A DNA stretch of 64,000 nt, taken from NCBI GenBank assembly GCA_963784065.1, contig CAWAQA010000005.1:248001-312000 (forward strand), given 5' to 3'. Each line of letters opens with the position of its first letter. Position 1 is the first letter of the stretch. Shown here piece after piece: positions 16,078-25,778 of the stretch. The notes beneath the pieces are model-generated. The model was not told the origin of the DNA. It worked only from the letters and a program-made list of their open reading frames with translations, and did not search any database. The DNA comes from CAWAQA01 sp963784065 (lineage in GTDB: Bacteria; Acidobacteriota; Vicinamibacteria; Vicinamibacterales; UBA2999). A program made the translations under genes and the position numbers.

Positions 16078-17034
16078 CTACCGCGCCGCCGATGCCTGGA
16101 CCTGCAATGGCGCGTCGATGCGCACGCGCAGGACCGAGCCCTGCGGCAGCTCGACTTCCTTGCCCTCGGTCGCCGCGATCGTCCCGCCGCCGCCGATGAC
16201 GGCGCCGAGCACCGCGCCCTTCACGCCGCCAAGCACCGCACCGAGCAGACCGCCGACCGCGGCGCCCGCACCGGCGCGACCGGCTTCGCCCCTGATGCCC
16301 TCGCCCTCGATCGCCTGCGTGACGGTGCCGCGCAGCGGATACGTGCGTCCGTTCACGGTCACCTGGTCGAAGCTGACCGTCATCCGGGCCGTGCGATTCG
16401 TCCTCGTCCCGGGCTCGACCGCCGTGACGACGCCGCGCATGATCGAGCCCGCCGGGATCGCGGTGCGGCCGTCGATGCTGAGGTCGACGAGCGTGGTGCC
16501 CTCGAAGCGATCCTCGACCTGCGCCGTACCGGAATTCAGGTTGCTCTGCAACCGGACGTCAACCTCCGTCCCCGAGGGGATCTCGACGGTCGTCGTACGT
16601 CCCGTGGTGCTACCGGCCGCGGCCGTCGTGCCGCTGGGCGGAGGCGCCTGCCACGTCCCGCGATTAGTGGCCGTGGAGCTCGCCGGGGGCGTGCTGGCAT
16701 CCGCCGTCTCGCCTCGCGCGCGGGTCCGCACGTCCTCGATTCGATCGCGCACATCCGCGTACTCGGCACGCGGGAGCGCCCGCTCCTTGCGGAGCTTGAC
16801 CTTGAGGTACACCACCTCGTCCCGCAAATCATCGAGCTCGCTCTGAAGCTGTGTGGCGCGCGTCGCATCACGGCCGCGCACTTGCGTGACGTCGCGGTCC
16901 GCCAGGTAGATGTTGTCCTGGAGCCGCTGGATGTCCGACTGCGTGACGTTCTGGTTCTGCTGCGCCGCGGCGGCAGGGGCCGCGAGGCTGGCGACGAGCA
17001 GGGCCGCTCCCGCGACCCGGTGCATGCAACGCAT
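16078..17034 (-). CDS. Exported coiled-coil protein with glycine-zipper C-terminal region
   Basis: A 318-residue secreted protein. The start is ATG 17034, nine bases after GGGAGGAAA. It has a signal peptide (residues 1-24 ending AAAA), then a coiled coil of about 80 residues (QSDIQRLQDNIYLADRDV to VKLRKERALPR). A Thr/Ser/Pro linker leads to a beta-rich domain that opens with IPSGTEVDVRLQSNL and recalls the VirB10/TrbI-like fold. A glycine-zipper segment follows (AGAGAAVGGLLGAVLGGVKGAVLGAVIGGGG). Such proteins occur widely in Acidobacteria. An outer-envelope role is plausible but unproven. Confidence 0.65.
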   Translation of the reverse strand: MRCMHRVAGAALLVASLAAPAAAAQQNQNVTQSDIQRLQDNIYLADRDVTQVRGRDATRATQLQSELDDLRDEVVYLKVKLRKERALPRAEYADVRDRIEDVRTRARGETADASTPPASSTATNRGTWQAPPPSGTTAAAGSTTGRTTTVEIPSGTEVDVRLQSNLNSGTAQVEDRFEGTTLVDLSIDGRTAIPAGSIMRGVVTAVEPGTRTNRTARMTVSFDQVTVNGRTYPLRGTVTQAIEGEGIRGEAGRAGAGAAVGGLLGAVLGGVKGAVLGAVIGGGGTIAATEGKEVELPQGSVLRVRIDAPLQVQASAAR

Positions 17035-17159
17035 TGCTGATTTCCTCCCTCTCCTAAAGACGAATCTCACCGGAGGTCAGCTGCAATAGGCAGGCCGGGC
17101 GGGAGGGCGCACTCGAAGTCGGCCGGATGTTCAGATCAGGTGAGAAATGGCTAGTTTCG

Positions 17160-18470
17160 TCAGGGAATGAGGTTCTGTATCAGGGGAATACGCATGAGGT
17201 CGTTATAGATGACCGTCACCATGAGCATCATGAGGAGGACAAAGCCCGCCAGGAGCATCTTCTCTTTCACCGCCATGCTGAAGTCACGCCGGGCGATCCC
17301 CTCGAGGGCCATGATGAGGATGTGGCCGCCGTCGAGCACGGGAATCGGCATCAGGTTCAGCAGCCCCAGGTTCAGGCTGATTGAGGCCATGAGGGTGAAG
17401 AGCGCGATCCACCCCGCCTGGGCGGACTCGCCGGAGAGCTGCGCGATCGCCACTGGGCCCTGCAGCTGCCGGACCGACGTCTCGCCGATGAACAGACCGC
17501 CCAGCGTGCGGAAGATCAACCCGCTGAACTCGATGTTGCGCTCGATACTCAGGCGGATCGCCTCGAGCGCTCCCGGGTCGAACGGCTTCGTGGCCTCGTT
17601 GATCGCGGCGCCGATGAGACCCCGATCGCCCCGCTACTCGGGCGTGACGGTGATGTGCTGCTCCTGGCCGTCGCGCCGAATCGTCAGATCAACGGGCTTG
17701 CCCGCGTTGCGGGAGGTCGCCTCGACCAGCTGGCGCGCGAAGATCACCCGCTCGCCGTTGACCGCGTAGATCACGTCGCCCGCACGCACCCCGGCCCGGT
17801 CTGCGGGATCGCCCTGGTTCACCGAGCGCACGCTGGGGCTGACATCCGGCATCACGCCGATGTCGCCGACCTCGAAGCGCCCCTCGGCCCCGGGCCGCAC
17901 GGAAACCGCCTCCGTGCGGCCGTCCCGCAGCAGGGTCACTGCCACGTCACGGTCCGGGCGGGTGCCGATCTGGATGTAGAGATCCTCCCAGGTATCGATC
18001 TCGTCCCCCGCGACGGTCAAAATGCGATCGCCGGCGCGGATGCCGACGCGGTCCGCCGGCGATCCGGGCGTGACGGCGCCAACCACCGGCGCGGCATCCT
18101 GGTAGGCCGGGACTTCCGCGCCCTGCGCGAGCACCACGGCCATCACGACGACCGCGAGGATGATGTTCATCGCCGGACCGGCGATGAGGATCTGGAACCG
18201 TTCCCACTTCGTGCGGGAGAGGAACTCGTCGGGACTGCCGCTCCGCGCGTCGTCCGGATTCTCGCCGGCCATTTTTACGTAGCCGCCGAGGGGAATGGCG
18301 CTGATGGCGTACTCCGTGTCGCCGCGCGTGAACTTCAGCAGCTTCGGACCGAAGCCGAGTGAGAACGTGAGTACCCGGACGCCGAGCCGTCGCGCCGCCA
18401 GGAAGTGTCCCAGCTCGTGGACGAAGATCAGGACGCCGAGGACGAAGAGAAAGGCCAGAAGTGTGGTCAC
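17160..18470 (-). CDS. rseP: Site-2 zinc metalloprotease RseP, interrupted by an in-frame TAG
   Basis: An intramembrane protease that cleaves anti-sigma factors or signal-peptide remnants. The start GTG 18470 overlaps the dxr stop. Residues about 1-25 hold the zinc motif HELGH. PDZ-like regions follow, with two GDPADRVG/GSPADRVG-type cores near residues 130-250. The C-terminal membrane part holds NLGLLNLMPIPVLDGGHI, the second zinc-ligand site. Codon 279 is TAG at 17634-17636, in PE[stop]RGDRGLIG. The frame continues in register to a normal family length of 436 residues, so the most likely original codon is Tyr. It could be a base-call error, a nonsense mutation or read-through. Confidence 0.88.
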
Positions 18471-19645
18471 GCAGACCTCAAACCGTTTAATTCTAACTCG
18501 CCGGCTACCACACGGGCCTGCGCTCGCGCCCAGGCGTCGGTGCGGCGGACCACCTCCAGGGTAGACATCGTCTCCACCCGGTGCGCATCCATGGTCCTCC
18601 TTAGGACGCGCGGGATCGACATAAAGCCGAGTTTGCCGTCCAGAAAGAGTTCGACCGCGATCTCATTGGCCGCGTTCAGCACGACCGGCAGTGTCCCGCC
18701 GGTGCGCAGCGCATCGTAGGCCAGCCCCAGGCAGGGAAAACGGTCGTGCAGCGGGAGCGAGAAGTCCAGACGCCCGGCGCCCGCGATGTCCAGCGACGGC
18801 AGAGGTGCCTCCCAGCGTTCGGGTACGAGCAGGCGTACTGAATCGGGAGCCGCATGTCGGTGACGCCAAGCTGCGCGATGACCGAGCCGTCGGTCAGCTC
18901 CACCATCGAGTGCACGATCGACTGCGGGTGGATGAGGACGTCGATGTCCGCCGGGCCGACATCGAACAGCCAGCGTGCCTCGATCACCTCCAGGCCCTTG
19001 TTCATCAACGTGGCCGAGTCGATCGTGATCTTCGCGGCCCATCCGCCACGTGGGGTGCTGGAGCGCCGCGGCAGGCGTCACGTGCTCCAGGGCTTCGGGT
19101 GGCATCTCACGGAAGGGCCCGCCCGACGCCGTGAGGATCAGGCGCCGAACCTCGCCGCGGGAGCGGCCGTGCAGGCACTGGTGAATCGCGTTGTGCTCGC
19201 TGTCCACCGGCAGGATCGCGATACCGCGCCGTCGGGCCGCGCTCATCACCAGCTCGCCGGCCATCACCAGCACTTCCTTGTTGGCCAGGGCGATCGTCTT
19301 TCCCGCCTCGATGGCGGCCAGCACCGCCTCGAGGCCGGCGGTGCCCGAGGAGGCGCAGAGGACGATGTCCACGCACGGCTGTGTGGCGACGGCGATCAAT
19401 CCCTCCGGTCCGCACGCCACGATCGGGGGCAGCGACCCGGCGGACGCACGGAGCCGATCGACGCCATCGGCAGTCGCCATCGCGACGGCATCCGGCTGAT
19501 AGCGCGCGACCTGCTCGGCGAGCAGTGCGGCGTTGTCGCCGGCCGCCAGGGCGACGACGCGCAGCCGCTCGGGATGCGCGTCGACGACCGCCAGCGCGCT
19601 GCGTCCGATCGAGCCGGTCGAGCCGAGGATGGCGAGGCGCTTCAC
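18467..19645 (-). CDS. dxr: 1-deoxy-D-xylulose-5-phosphate reductoisomerase with two compensating frameshifts
   Basis: The second enzyme of the MEP isoprenoid pathway, forming MEP with NADPH. N-terminal LGSTGSIGRSALAVVDAHPERL and the ALANKEVLVMAG segment are clear, as is DSEHNAIHQCL. Between about 19037 and 18828 the continuous frame turns to nonsense. The shifted frame reads correctly there (KITIDSATLMNKGLEVIEA, HPQSIVHSMV). One extra base near 19037 and one missing C near 18828 restore a normal protein; after that the frame resumes with PERWEAPLPSLDI. It overlaps both cdsA and rseP by 4 bases in a cdsA-dxr-rseP run. Confidence 0.92.
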   Translation of the reverse strand: MKRLAILGSTGSIGRSALAVVDAHPERLRVVALAAGDNAALLAEQVARYQPDAVAMATADGVDRLRASAGSLPPIVACGPEGLIAVATQPCVDIVLCASSGTAGLEAVLAAIEAGKTIALANKEVLVMAGELVMSAARRRGIAILPVDSEHNAIHQCLHGRSRGEVRRLILTASGGPFREMPPEALEHVTPAAALQHPTWRMGREDHDRLGHVDEQGPGGDRGTLAVRCRPGGHRRPHPPAVDRALDGGADRRLGHRAAWRHRHAAPDSVRLLVPERWEAPLPSLDIAGAGRLDFSLPLHDRFPCLGLAYDALRTGGTLPVVLNAANEIAVELFLDGKLGFMSIPRVLRRTMDAHRVETMSTLEVVRRTDAWARAQARVVAGELELNGLRSA

Positions 19646-20419
19646 GCGACGGTCCGCAGGAAAACGAAATACGCCGGCGTCGCGAACAGCAGCGCGTCAA
19701 TGCGGTCCAGGATGCCGCCGTGTCCCGGAATCAGCGTCGAACTGTCCTTCACGCCGGCCACGCGCTTGAGACGGGACTCGAACAGATCACCGCAGATGCC
19801 GAGGATGACAATCGTCAGCCCGATCGCCACCAGCGCTACAGGCGCCGCACCGGGGAGCAGCCACGAGCCCGCGATCACCATGAACAGTGTTCCAAAGATA
19901 ACGCCGCCGATCGCGCCCTCGATGGTCTTCTTCGGGCTGATGGCCGGCGCCAGCGGCCGCCGGCCGAACGTCCGCCCGGAATAGTACTGCGCCGAATCGC
20001 TCACGACCACTGTGGCGATGAGCAGCAACGTCACGTAGGCGCCGTGTTGCGCCTGCACGGCGGTCAGCAGCCCGAGCGGCATCCCGATGTACCACGGCGC
20101 GAAGAATCGCGTGCCGGCCTCGTCGATCGTCGTCCCGCCGAACAGCACCTCGATGGCCACGCACGCCACGCCGACGAGCATGAGCCAGAGCACGTCGTAT
20201 TGACCCGGCAGCAGCATCCACCAGCACGTCGCGGCGACCAGCAGCAGCCACGGCACGATGGCGGCGAGCGGCCGGGCCGGGCGCACGATGCTGCAGGTAT
20301 TCGTGGGCGGTGAGCGTCGCGACGATGCAGGCCAGGATGCGCAACCCGAGGATCGGCAGGAACAGGATCGCCGCGACCGCGGCCGCAGCGAGCGCGGCCC
20401 CGCTGACTAGGCGAACCAT
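19642..20419 (-). CDS. cdsA: Phosphatidate cytidylyltransferase, one frameshift
   Basis: It makes CDP-diacylglycerol, the branch point for phospholipid synthesis. After correcting one extra base near 20290, the product is about 258 residues with eight or so membrane segments. The diagnostic C-terminal signature is complete: SPKKTIEGAIGG, then GDLFESRLKRVAGVKDSS and PGHGGILDRIDAL. The N-terminal part (MVRLVSGAALAAAAVAAIL) is in a different frame from the rest in the given sequence. It is coupled to dxr downstream and lies about 100 bases after uppS, from which it is separated by a word-type inverted repeat. Confidence 0.9.
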
Positions 20420-20519
20420 GAGGGGCGGCGGGCTCCGGGCTCCAGACTCCGGGCTCCAAACTGCGGCGCGTCGCCATCGGTGCGGCCCGAAGCCCGACGC
20501 CCGAAGCCGGGAGCCCGAT
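20419..20519. repeat. Inverted word element of GGGCTCCGGGC type
   Basis: GGGCTCCGGGCTCCAGACTCC words on the left are matched by complementary GGCCCGAAGCCCGACGCCC and GGGAGCCCG words on the right, with a core near 20458-20480. It fills the gap between uppS and cdsA. The word family is the same as in the elements at 4316-4384 and 59323-59416. Confidence 0.75.
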
Positions 20520-20522
20520 TAC

Positions 20523-21316
20523 TCATTGCGCGCCGATCGCCGCCGGCGCCGGGCTGATGCCGCCGTAACGGCGTTCGCGCTTCTGGTACGCGAGCACGGC
20601 CTCGAGCAGGTGACTGCGGCGGAAGTCCGGCCAGAGCGTGTCGGTGACGTAGATCTCCGCGTATGCAATCTGCCACAGCAGGTAGTTGCTCACGCGCATC
20701 TCGCCGCTCGTGCGAATCAGCAGATCGGGATCTGGTTGCCCTGCCGTGTACAGGAACTTCGCGAACCGCTCTTCGGTCAACTCGTCGGGCGCGAATCCCC
20801 GCCTCGATGGCGCGACGCGCGGCGTCCACGATCTCCGCGCGGCCGCCGTAGTTGAGCGCGATGTTGAAGATCATCCCGGCGTTCTTCGACGTGCGCTCGA
20901 TCGCCGTGTTCAATTCGTCCTGGATGTCGGGCGCGAGATCTTCCATCCGCCCGATGACCCTGAAGCGGATCTCGTTCCTGAGCAGCGTCTTCAGCTCCGC
21001 ACCGGAGATACCGCTTCAGCAGCAGCATCAGCGTGCTGACTTCGGCGGCCGGCCGCTTCCAGTTCTCGATCGAGAAGGCGTAGAGGGTGAGCACGTGGAT
21101 GCCGAGGCGAGCCGCGGTTTCGACCGTGTCGCGCACGGCGTCGATCCCCGCACGATGACCCTCGACGCGCGGCAGATGGCGCTGTGCCGCCCAGCGGCCG
21201 TTGCCGTCCATGATGATCGCCACATGCGCCGGCAGCCGCTCGAAATTGACCTGACGCGCACGCATCTCGTCCGGGTCGCCGGAAGGAATCCACGCAAGCA
21301 GCTGCTCAAGCGACAC
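20523..21316 (-). CDS. uppS: Undecaprenyl diphosphate synthase, two frameshifts
   Basis: A cis-prenyltransferase that builds the C55 lipid carrier for peptidoglycan. The N-terminal motif AIIMDGNGRWAAQR, VEGHRAG and LYAFSIENWKRP are intact. After about 21003 the frame shifts; MEDLAPDIQDELN and NIALNYGGRAEIVDAAR continue in a second frame. After about 20797 a third frame holds RTSGEMRVSNYLLWQIAYAE. Each shift is explained by one extra base. The corrected length is about 264 codons, normal for the family. It lies upstream of cdsA and downstream of truA, transcribed together. Confidence 0.92.
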
Positions 21317-21342
21317 GGGCCATCCCCAAACTAGTCAAGCAC

Positions 21343-22079
21343 TTAATCATAGTCCACGCGGACCAGAAACAGGCCGTGCGGAGGAGCGGTTGCGCCCGCC
21401 TGCGCGCGGCTGCCGCCCTCGAGCAACGCCGCCATCTGTCCGCGGCACGCCACCCGCGACCGACCTCCACCAGGGTGCCCACAATGGCTCTGACCATGTG
21501 GCGGAGAAAGCCGTCCCCCGTGACCTCGTAGACGAGGAGATCACCCTCGGCGCGCACGTGCGAGCGTGTCACGGTGCGTACGCTGTCCGGCACACTCGTC
21601 CCGACGCTTTGAAAGGCAGCGAAGTCGTGCCTGCCGACGAGGGCGTGCGCCGCCGTGCGCATCGCGTCGGCGTCGAGGCGCTCAGGAAGGTGCCACACGA
21701 ACGCCCGATCGAAGGGCGACGCCACCCCTCCGCTCCGCAGCTGATAGCGGTAGGACTTCGCGCGCGCGCTGAAGCGGGCATGGAAGTCGGCCGCCGCCTC
21801 CACGACCTCGACGACGCGAAGATCTTCGGGAAGCTGGGCATTCAGCGCTCGCGCCAGCGTTTCGACGTCGTGGCCGCTGGTGAGCCGCACGCTGGCGACC
21901 TGTCCCAGTGCATGGACGCCGGCGTCGGTCCGTCCGGCGCCATGGACCGTGACCGGCGCACCCTCGAACCGCGCGAGCGCCTCCTCGAGCAGGCCCTGGA
22001 TCGACTCGCCCTCGGCCTGCCGCTGCCACCCGACGAACCGCGTTCCGTCGTACGCGAGGGTGAGTTTCAGCGTCCGCAT
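21343..22079 (-). CDS. truA: tRNA pseudouridine synthase A, one frameshift near the end
   Basis: It forms pseudouridine at tRNA positions 38-40. I start at ATG 22079 (MRTLKLTLAYDGTRFVGWQRQ); an open frame further upstream reads the word repeat. The catalytic Asp is in GAGRTDAGVHALGQ, followed by KSYRYQLRSG and VWHLPE. Near 21455 one base is missing, after GWRAAD. In the corrected frame the protein ends MAALLEGGSRAQAGATAP and LFLVRVDYD at 21343, the normal family ending. It lies 27 bases before uppS. Confidence 0.92.
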
Positions 22080-22160
22080 GGACCCACGAACCACAGAGAC
22101 ACAGAGGCACAGAGGCGGGCCTTGTGTTCTCTGTGTCTCGGTGCCTCGGTGGTTCGTCTC
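22080..22160. repeat. Inverted word element of ACCACAGAGACACAG type
   Basis: ACCACAGAGACACAGAGGCA is followed, after a CGGGCCTTG core, by the complementary words TTCTCTGTGTCTCGGTGCC and TCGGTGGTTCGT. The imperfect hairpin has arms of about 28 bases. It sits between pyrE and truA, in the leader of truA. Confidence 0.8.
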
Positions 22161-22728
22161 ACGTTCGCGAGCCGGGCTTGACGACCGGCTGGCCCGACGC
22201 GCACATCGGGCACGCGTTGGGGTCGTACGTGGGCAGTGGGACGGCCGCCAGCGCCAGATACGGCACGTCAAGCCCGGGGTCGCCGCCGCTGCGATCGATG
22301 ATCGACGCCGCGCCCACGACCTCGGCGCCGGCGGCGCGCGCCACCTCGATCGTCTCGCGTGTCGATCCCCCCGTCGTCACGACGTCCTCGACAACGAGGA
22401 CCTTCTCTCCCGGCTCGACCGTGAAGCCGCGGCGCAGCGTGAGCCTGCCGTCCTGCCGCTCGGCGAAAATGGCACGCACGCCCAGGCCGCGCGCTACTTC
22501 CTGCCCGATCACGATCCCGCCGAGGGCGGGCGACAGCACGACCTGGGCACCGAGCGTGAACGCGCGCTGCGCGATGGCTGAGCCACACGCCTCGGCCTCG
22601 CGTGGGTGCTGCAGCACGAGTGCGGATTGAAGATAGCCTGGGCTGTGCAGCCCCGAGGTCAGCCGGAAATGTCCGTCGAGAAGCGCGCCAACGCGGCGAA
22701 AAAGGTCGAGAACAGCATCGGAGGTCAC
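22159..22728 (-). CDS. pyrE: Orotate phosphoribosyltransferase
   Basis: It joins orotate and PRPP to give OMP. The 189-residue protein is intact. The PRPP-binding signature is KVLVVEDVVTTGGSTRETI (residues about 109-127), with a substrate-loop region FRLTSGLHSPGYLQ near residue 21. The C-terminus has a CPMCASG motif. A second homologue lies at 26704-27338 with the same CPxCxSG tail, so the two probably have a shared ancestry. It is at the upstream end of the truA-uppS-cdsA-dxr-rseP run, with a word repeat between pyrE and truA. Confidence 0.93.
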   Translation of the reverse strand: MTSDAVLDLFRRVGALLDGHFRLTSGLHSPGYLQSALVLQHPREAEACGSAIAQRAFTLGAQVVLSPALGGIVIGQEVARGLGVRAIFAERQDGRLTLRRGFTVEPGEKVLVVEDVVTTGGSTRETIEVARAAGAEVVGAASIIDRSGGDPGLDVPYLALAAVPLPTYDPNACPMCASGQPVVKPGSRT

Positions 22729-22737
22729 GGGACGATC

Positions 22738-22790
22738 ATAAGCTGCCAGCTGCCCGCTGCCAGCTGCCGCTTACTGCCGAACCCGCGACG
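22738..22790. repeat. AGCTGCCAGCTGCCC word tract
   Basis: A short tract of CTGCCAGCTG-type words lies in the divergent spacer between pyrE and the TolC-family gene. I see no clear second arm here. A TACAGT -10-like box lies near 22810, just before the TolC-family gene. Confidence 0.5.
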
Positions 22791-22834
22791 ACCTGGCACC
22801 GTCTTAGCTACAGTAAGCCCTGGAGCATCAAATC

Positions 22835-24397
22835 ATGCGTACGACAGCGATCGTTGGCGGCTTGTTCGCCGTGGCCGTGGCCGGTTTCGGGACTCCACTG
22901 TCCGCATTCGCACAGGTGAGTCCCGCCGCCCAGGCTCCGCAGGTGCGGCGGCTCACCGCCGACGAGGCGGTCAAGCTGGCGCTCGAGAACAACCTGGGCA
23001 TCCAGGTGGCGCAGATTACGCCGCGGGTCGAAGATCTGAACATCGCGGCGGCTCGTGGCGCGTGGGCTCCGACGCTCAACACCACGGTGCAGTCGGCGAG
23101 CACGGAGGCGCCGACCAACAGCTTCCTGTCGGGCGGACAAGGGACGTCGATCAGCGACGCGCGGGTCCTGACCAACGTGGGCGTCGAGCAGGCGTTGCCC
23201 TGGGGCGGACGCTACAGCCTCGGGTGGGACGGCACGCGGTCAACGACGACCAATCTCTTCTCGAACTTCTCGCCGCAGATCCGGTCGTCGCTGGCGCTCA
23301 GCTACGCGCAACCGTTGCTGCGCGGGTTCAGCATCGACACCGCGCGGCAGCGGTTGCTCGTCAGCCAGGTGAACCGCGAGATCTCCGACATCGGGCTGCG
23401 CCAGACGATCGCGGCGACGATGCGAACCGTCCGCATCGCCTACTGGGAGCTCGCGTACGCGATCGCCTCACTCGACGTGCAGCGGCAGTCGCTGGAGCTG
23501 GCGGAGGAATCGCTTCGCAACACGCGGGCACGCGTCGAGATCGGCACCACGCCTCCGATCGACATCGTCGAAGCCGAGGCCGAAGTGGCGCTGCGCGAGG
23601 AGTCGACGATCCTGGCCGAGGCGCAGATTCTGAGCTCCGAGGACGCACTGCGGGCGCTGATCTACGACCCGGACATGCCTGACTTCTGGACGATCCGCAT
23701 CGAGCCGGCGGACCTGCCGCCGTTCCAGCCGATGGCCGTGGATACCGATGCCGCCGTGCGCAACGCCCTGGATCGGCGGACCGACCTGCAGCAGACGCGC
23801 AAGAACCTGGAAGGCAGCAACGTCAACATCCGGTACTTCCAGAACCAGACCCTGCCGGACGTCACCGCGAGCGTTGACTACGGCCTCACCGGCCTCGGCG
23901 GCACGCAGTTCCTGCGCGGGGAGGGTTTCCCCGGACCGGTCATCGGGCAGACGCAGCGCAGCTTCGGGTCTGTGCTCGGCGATCTCTTCCACAACCAGTT
24001 CCCGAGCTGGACCGTGTCGCTCAACGTCAGCTACCCGGTCGGGGCCACGCAGCCCGAAGCCGACCTCGCGCGCGCGCGGCTGCAGTACAGCCAGTCGGCC
24101 ACGCAGCTGAAGAACCAGCAGCTGCAGACCGTGACCGAAGTGCGGGAATCAGCACGCCAGGTGCAGACGAACCAGAAGCGGGTGGAGACGACCCGCACGT
24201 CGCGACAGCTCGCGGAGCGGCGGCTCGATGCGGAGGAGCGGAAGTTCACGGCCGGCACGTCCACGAGCTTCTTCGTCTTCCAGGCGCAGCGTGACCTCGC
24301 GCAGGCGCGCAACAACGAGCTGCGCGCGATCCTCGACTACAACCGATCGGTCGTCGATCTCGAAACGGTACAGGAGACGCCGCTGACCGCGCGGTGA
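22835..24397 (+). CDS. TolC-family outer-membrane efflux protein
   Basis: A 520-residue trimeric outer-membrane channel protein. It has a signal peptide (residues 1-27, ending AFAQ), then two repeats of the OEP fold with long alpha-helical hairpins. Examples are LAEESLRNTRARVEIGTTPPIDIVEAEAEVAL (quoted in part) and the C-terminal LEEARNN-like LAQARNNELRAILDYNRSVVDLE. The beta-strand part includes NVGVEQALPWGGRYSLGWDG. No lipobox was seen. No efflux pump subunits are adjacent, so its partner is elsewhere. The frame is complete with no shifts. Downstream is a glycosyltransferase, 15 bases away. Confidence 0.9.
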   Translation: MRTTAIVGGLFAVAVAGFGTPLSAFAQVSPAAQAPQVRRLTADEAVKLALENNLGIQVAQITPRVEDLNIAAARGAWAPTLNTTVQSASTEAPTNSFLSGGQGTSISDARVLTNVGVEQALPWGGRYSLGWDGTRSTTTNLFSNFSPQIRSSLALSYAQPLLRGFSIDTARQRLLVSQVNREISDIGLRQTIAATMRTVRIAYWELAYAIASLDVQRQSLELAEESLRNTRARVEIGTTPPIDIVEAEAEVALREESTILAEAQILSSEDALRALIYDPDMPDFWTIRIEPADLPPFQPMAVDTDAAVRNALDRRTDLQQTRKNLEGSNVNIRYFQNQTLPDVTASVDYGLTGLGGTQFLRGEGFPGPVIGQTQRSFGSVLGDLFHNQFPSWTVSLNVSYPVGATQPEADLARARLQYSQSATQLKNQQLQTVTEVRESARQVQTNQKRVETTRTSRQLAERRLDAEERKFTAGTSTSFFVFQAQRDLAQARNNELRAILDYNRSVVDLETVQETPLTAR

Positions 24398-24412
24398 CGT
24401 AAGATTTCGATC

Positions 24413-25186
24413 GTGCCGAAGGTGTCGGTCACGATTATCACGCTCAACGAAGCGGACCACATCGCGCAGGCGATCGACAGCGCCGCGTGGGCCGACGAGG
24501 TGATCGTTGTCGACGCGGGGAGCACGGACGGCACGCAGGACCTGGCGCGCGGCAAGGGCGTCACCGTGGCGACGCGCGCGTGGTCGGGCTACGTGGATCA
24601 GAAGAATTACGCGGCGGGACTCGCGCGTCACGACTGGATCTCTCGCTCGACGCCGACGAGCGCATCCCGGCGGCGCTGGCATCGGAAATCCGGTCGCTCC
24701 TCGCGACCGAGCCGCCGGCGCGGGGATATCGCGGCCCGCGCGTGACCTTCCACCTCGGACGGTGGATGCGCACCACGGACTTCTATCCGGATTTTCAGAC
24801 GAGACTGTACGACCGCCGCGCGGCGCAGTGGCGCGGCAAGTACGTGCACGAGTCGGTCTCGGTAGATGGAAGGCCAGGGCGCCTGAAGAACGAACTGCAG
24901 CACTACTCCTACCGGGACCTGCGCGACCAGGTGGAACGGATCAACCAGCTACTCGACGCTGGCGGCGCGGCAGATGCACGAGGCCGGACGCCGTGCCGGA
25001 CCGTTCCATCTCCTCGTCCATCCCCCGGCCGCGTTCCTGAGAAACTACGTGTTGCGCCGCGGCTTCATGGACGGCACGGCGGGTCTCACGGTCTCGGCGA
25101 TGAACGCCTACTCCGTCTTCCTCAAGTTCGCCAAGCTGTGGGAAATGCAGGGCGGGCCCCGGGGTCCGGAGCCAGGAGCGCCCTAG
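24413..25186 (+). CDS. Family 2 glycosyltransferase, WaaE/KdtX-like, two frameshifts
   Basis: An inverting GT-A glycosyltransferase resembling lipopolysaccharide core enzymes. The start is GTG 24413. VSVTIITLNEADHIAQAI and VIVVDAGSTDGTQDLA are the nucleotide-sugar motifs, followed by GYVDQKNYAAGLARHDWI. One base is missing near 24645 (in WILSLDADERIPAALA, corrected) and one is extra near 24955 (in ERINQYSTLAARQMHEAG, corrected). The C-terminal HLLVHPPAAFLRNYVL and GFMDGTAGLTVSAMNAY are typical. The corrected length is 257 residues. It may be co-transcribed with the TolC-family gene. The acceptor is not known. Confidence 0.85.
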
Positions 25187-25276
25187 CGACGCCTGGCGAA
25201 ACTCAACATTCGGCACTCGCCATCCGCACATGCTCCCGTGCGAGCATTCGTGTCAGACGAATCGGGCACGCCGACG
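25187..25276. other. Convergent spacer with degenerate ATTCGGCACTCGCC words
   Basis: This short gap between the glycosyltransferase and the SnoaL-like gene holds words such as AACATTCGGCACTCGCC and a CGTGCGAGCATTCGTG stretch. No clear terminator is seen. Confidence 0.35.
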
Positions 25277-25693
25277 TCAGATCGCCGGTCGATTCTTGCG
25301 GTACGAGTTCTTGATGGCGATCTTGCCGTCGCGGAAAGTGAAGAGATCGCAGCCGGTCACCTCCACGCGCTTGCCGTCTTCTTTCGTGCCGGTGAACGTC
25401 CATTCCGACACGCCGCGATTGTCCGCGATGAAATGCCTGGCGCCGGCCCAGTGCGCGTCATGAAAGGCCTCGAAGACTGCGGCGTACGCGGCGCGAACCG
25501 CCTGCTTCCCCTCGCTCCGCTGACCGTTGACCTGAGGGCCGGCCGATGCCTCGAACACACAGTCGTCGGTCATCATCGACATCAGCGCGTCGAGATCGTG
25601 CCGGTTCCACGCGTCGGCGAAGCGGTCCAGCAACTCGAACAAGTCCGCGTCCGAGAGTGAGCCGCCGCTCGTGGTTTGCCGTGGAAGATTCAT
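25277..25693 (-). CDS. SnoaL-like / NTF2-fold protein
   Basis: A 138-residue protein starting at ATG 25693; an upstream start at 25744 would add 17 residues with no homology-like pattern. The NTF2-like cone is indicated by ELLDRFADAWNRHDLDALMSMMTDDCVFE, then FEAFHDAHW and GCDLFTFRDGKIAIKNSYRK. Family members bind or isomerise small hydrophobic molecules or act as ketosteroid-isomerase-like enzymes. A catalytic Asp is not clearly identifiable here, so the activity remains open. It converges with the glycosyltransferase and precedes no obvious partner. Confidence 0.8.
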   Translation of the reverse strand: MNLPRQTTSGGSLSDADLFELLDRFADAWNRHDLDALMSMMTDDCVFEASAGPQVNGQRSEGKQAVRAAYAAVFEAFHDAHWAGARHFIADNRGVSEWTFTGTKEDGKRVEVTGCDLFTFRDGKIAIKNSYRKNRPAI

Positions 25694-25778
25694 GCAACCG
25701 CCGCCATGCCATTCTGCCACTTCGCCTCCAGTCGGTGCCACCACTCGAATGACGCCACCGCGCTGCGGACGAGCGGCT

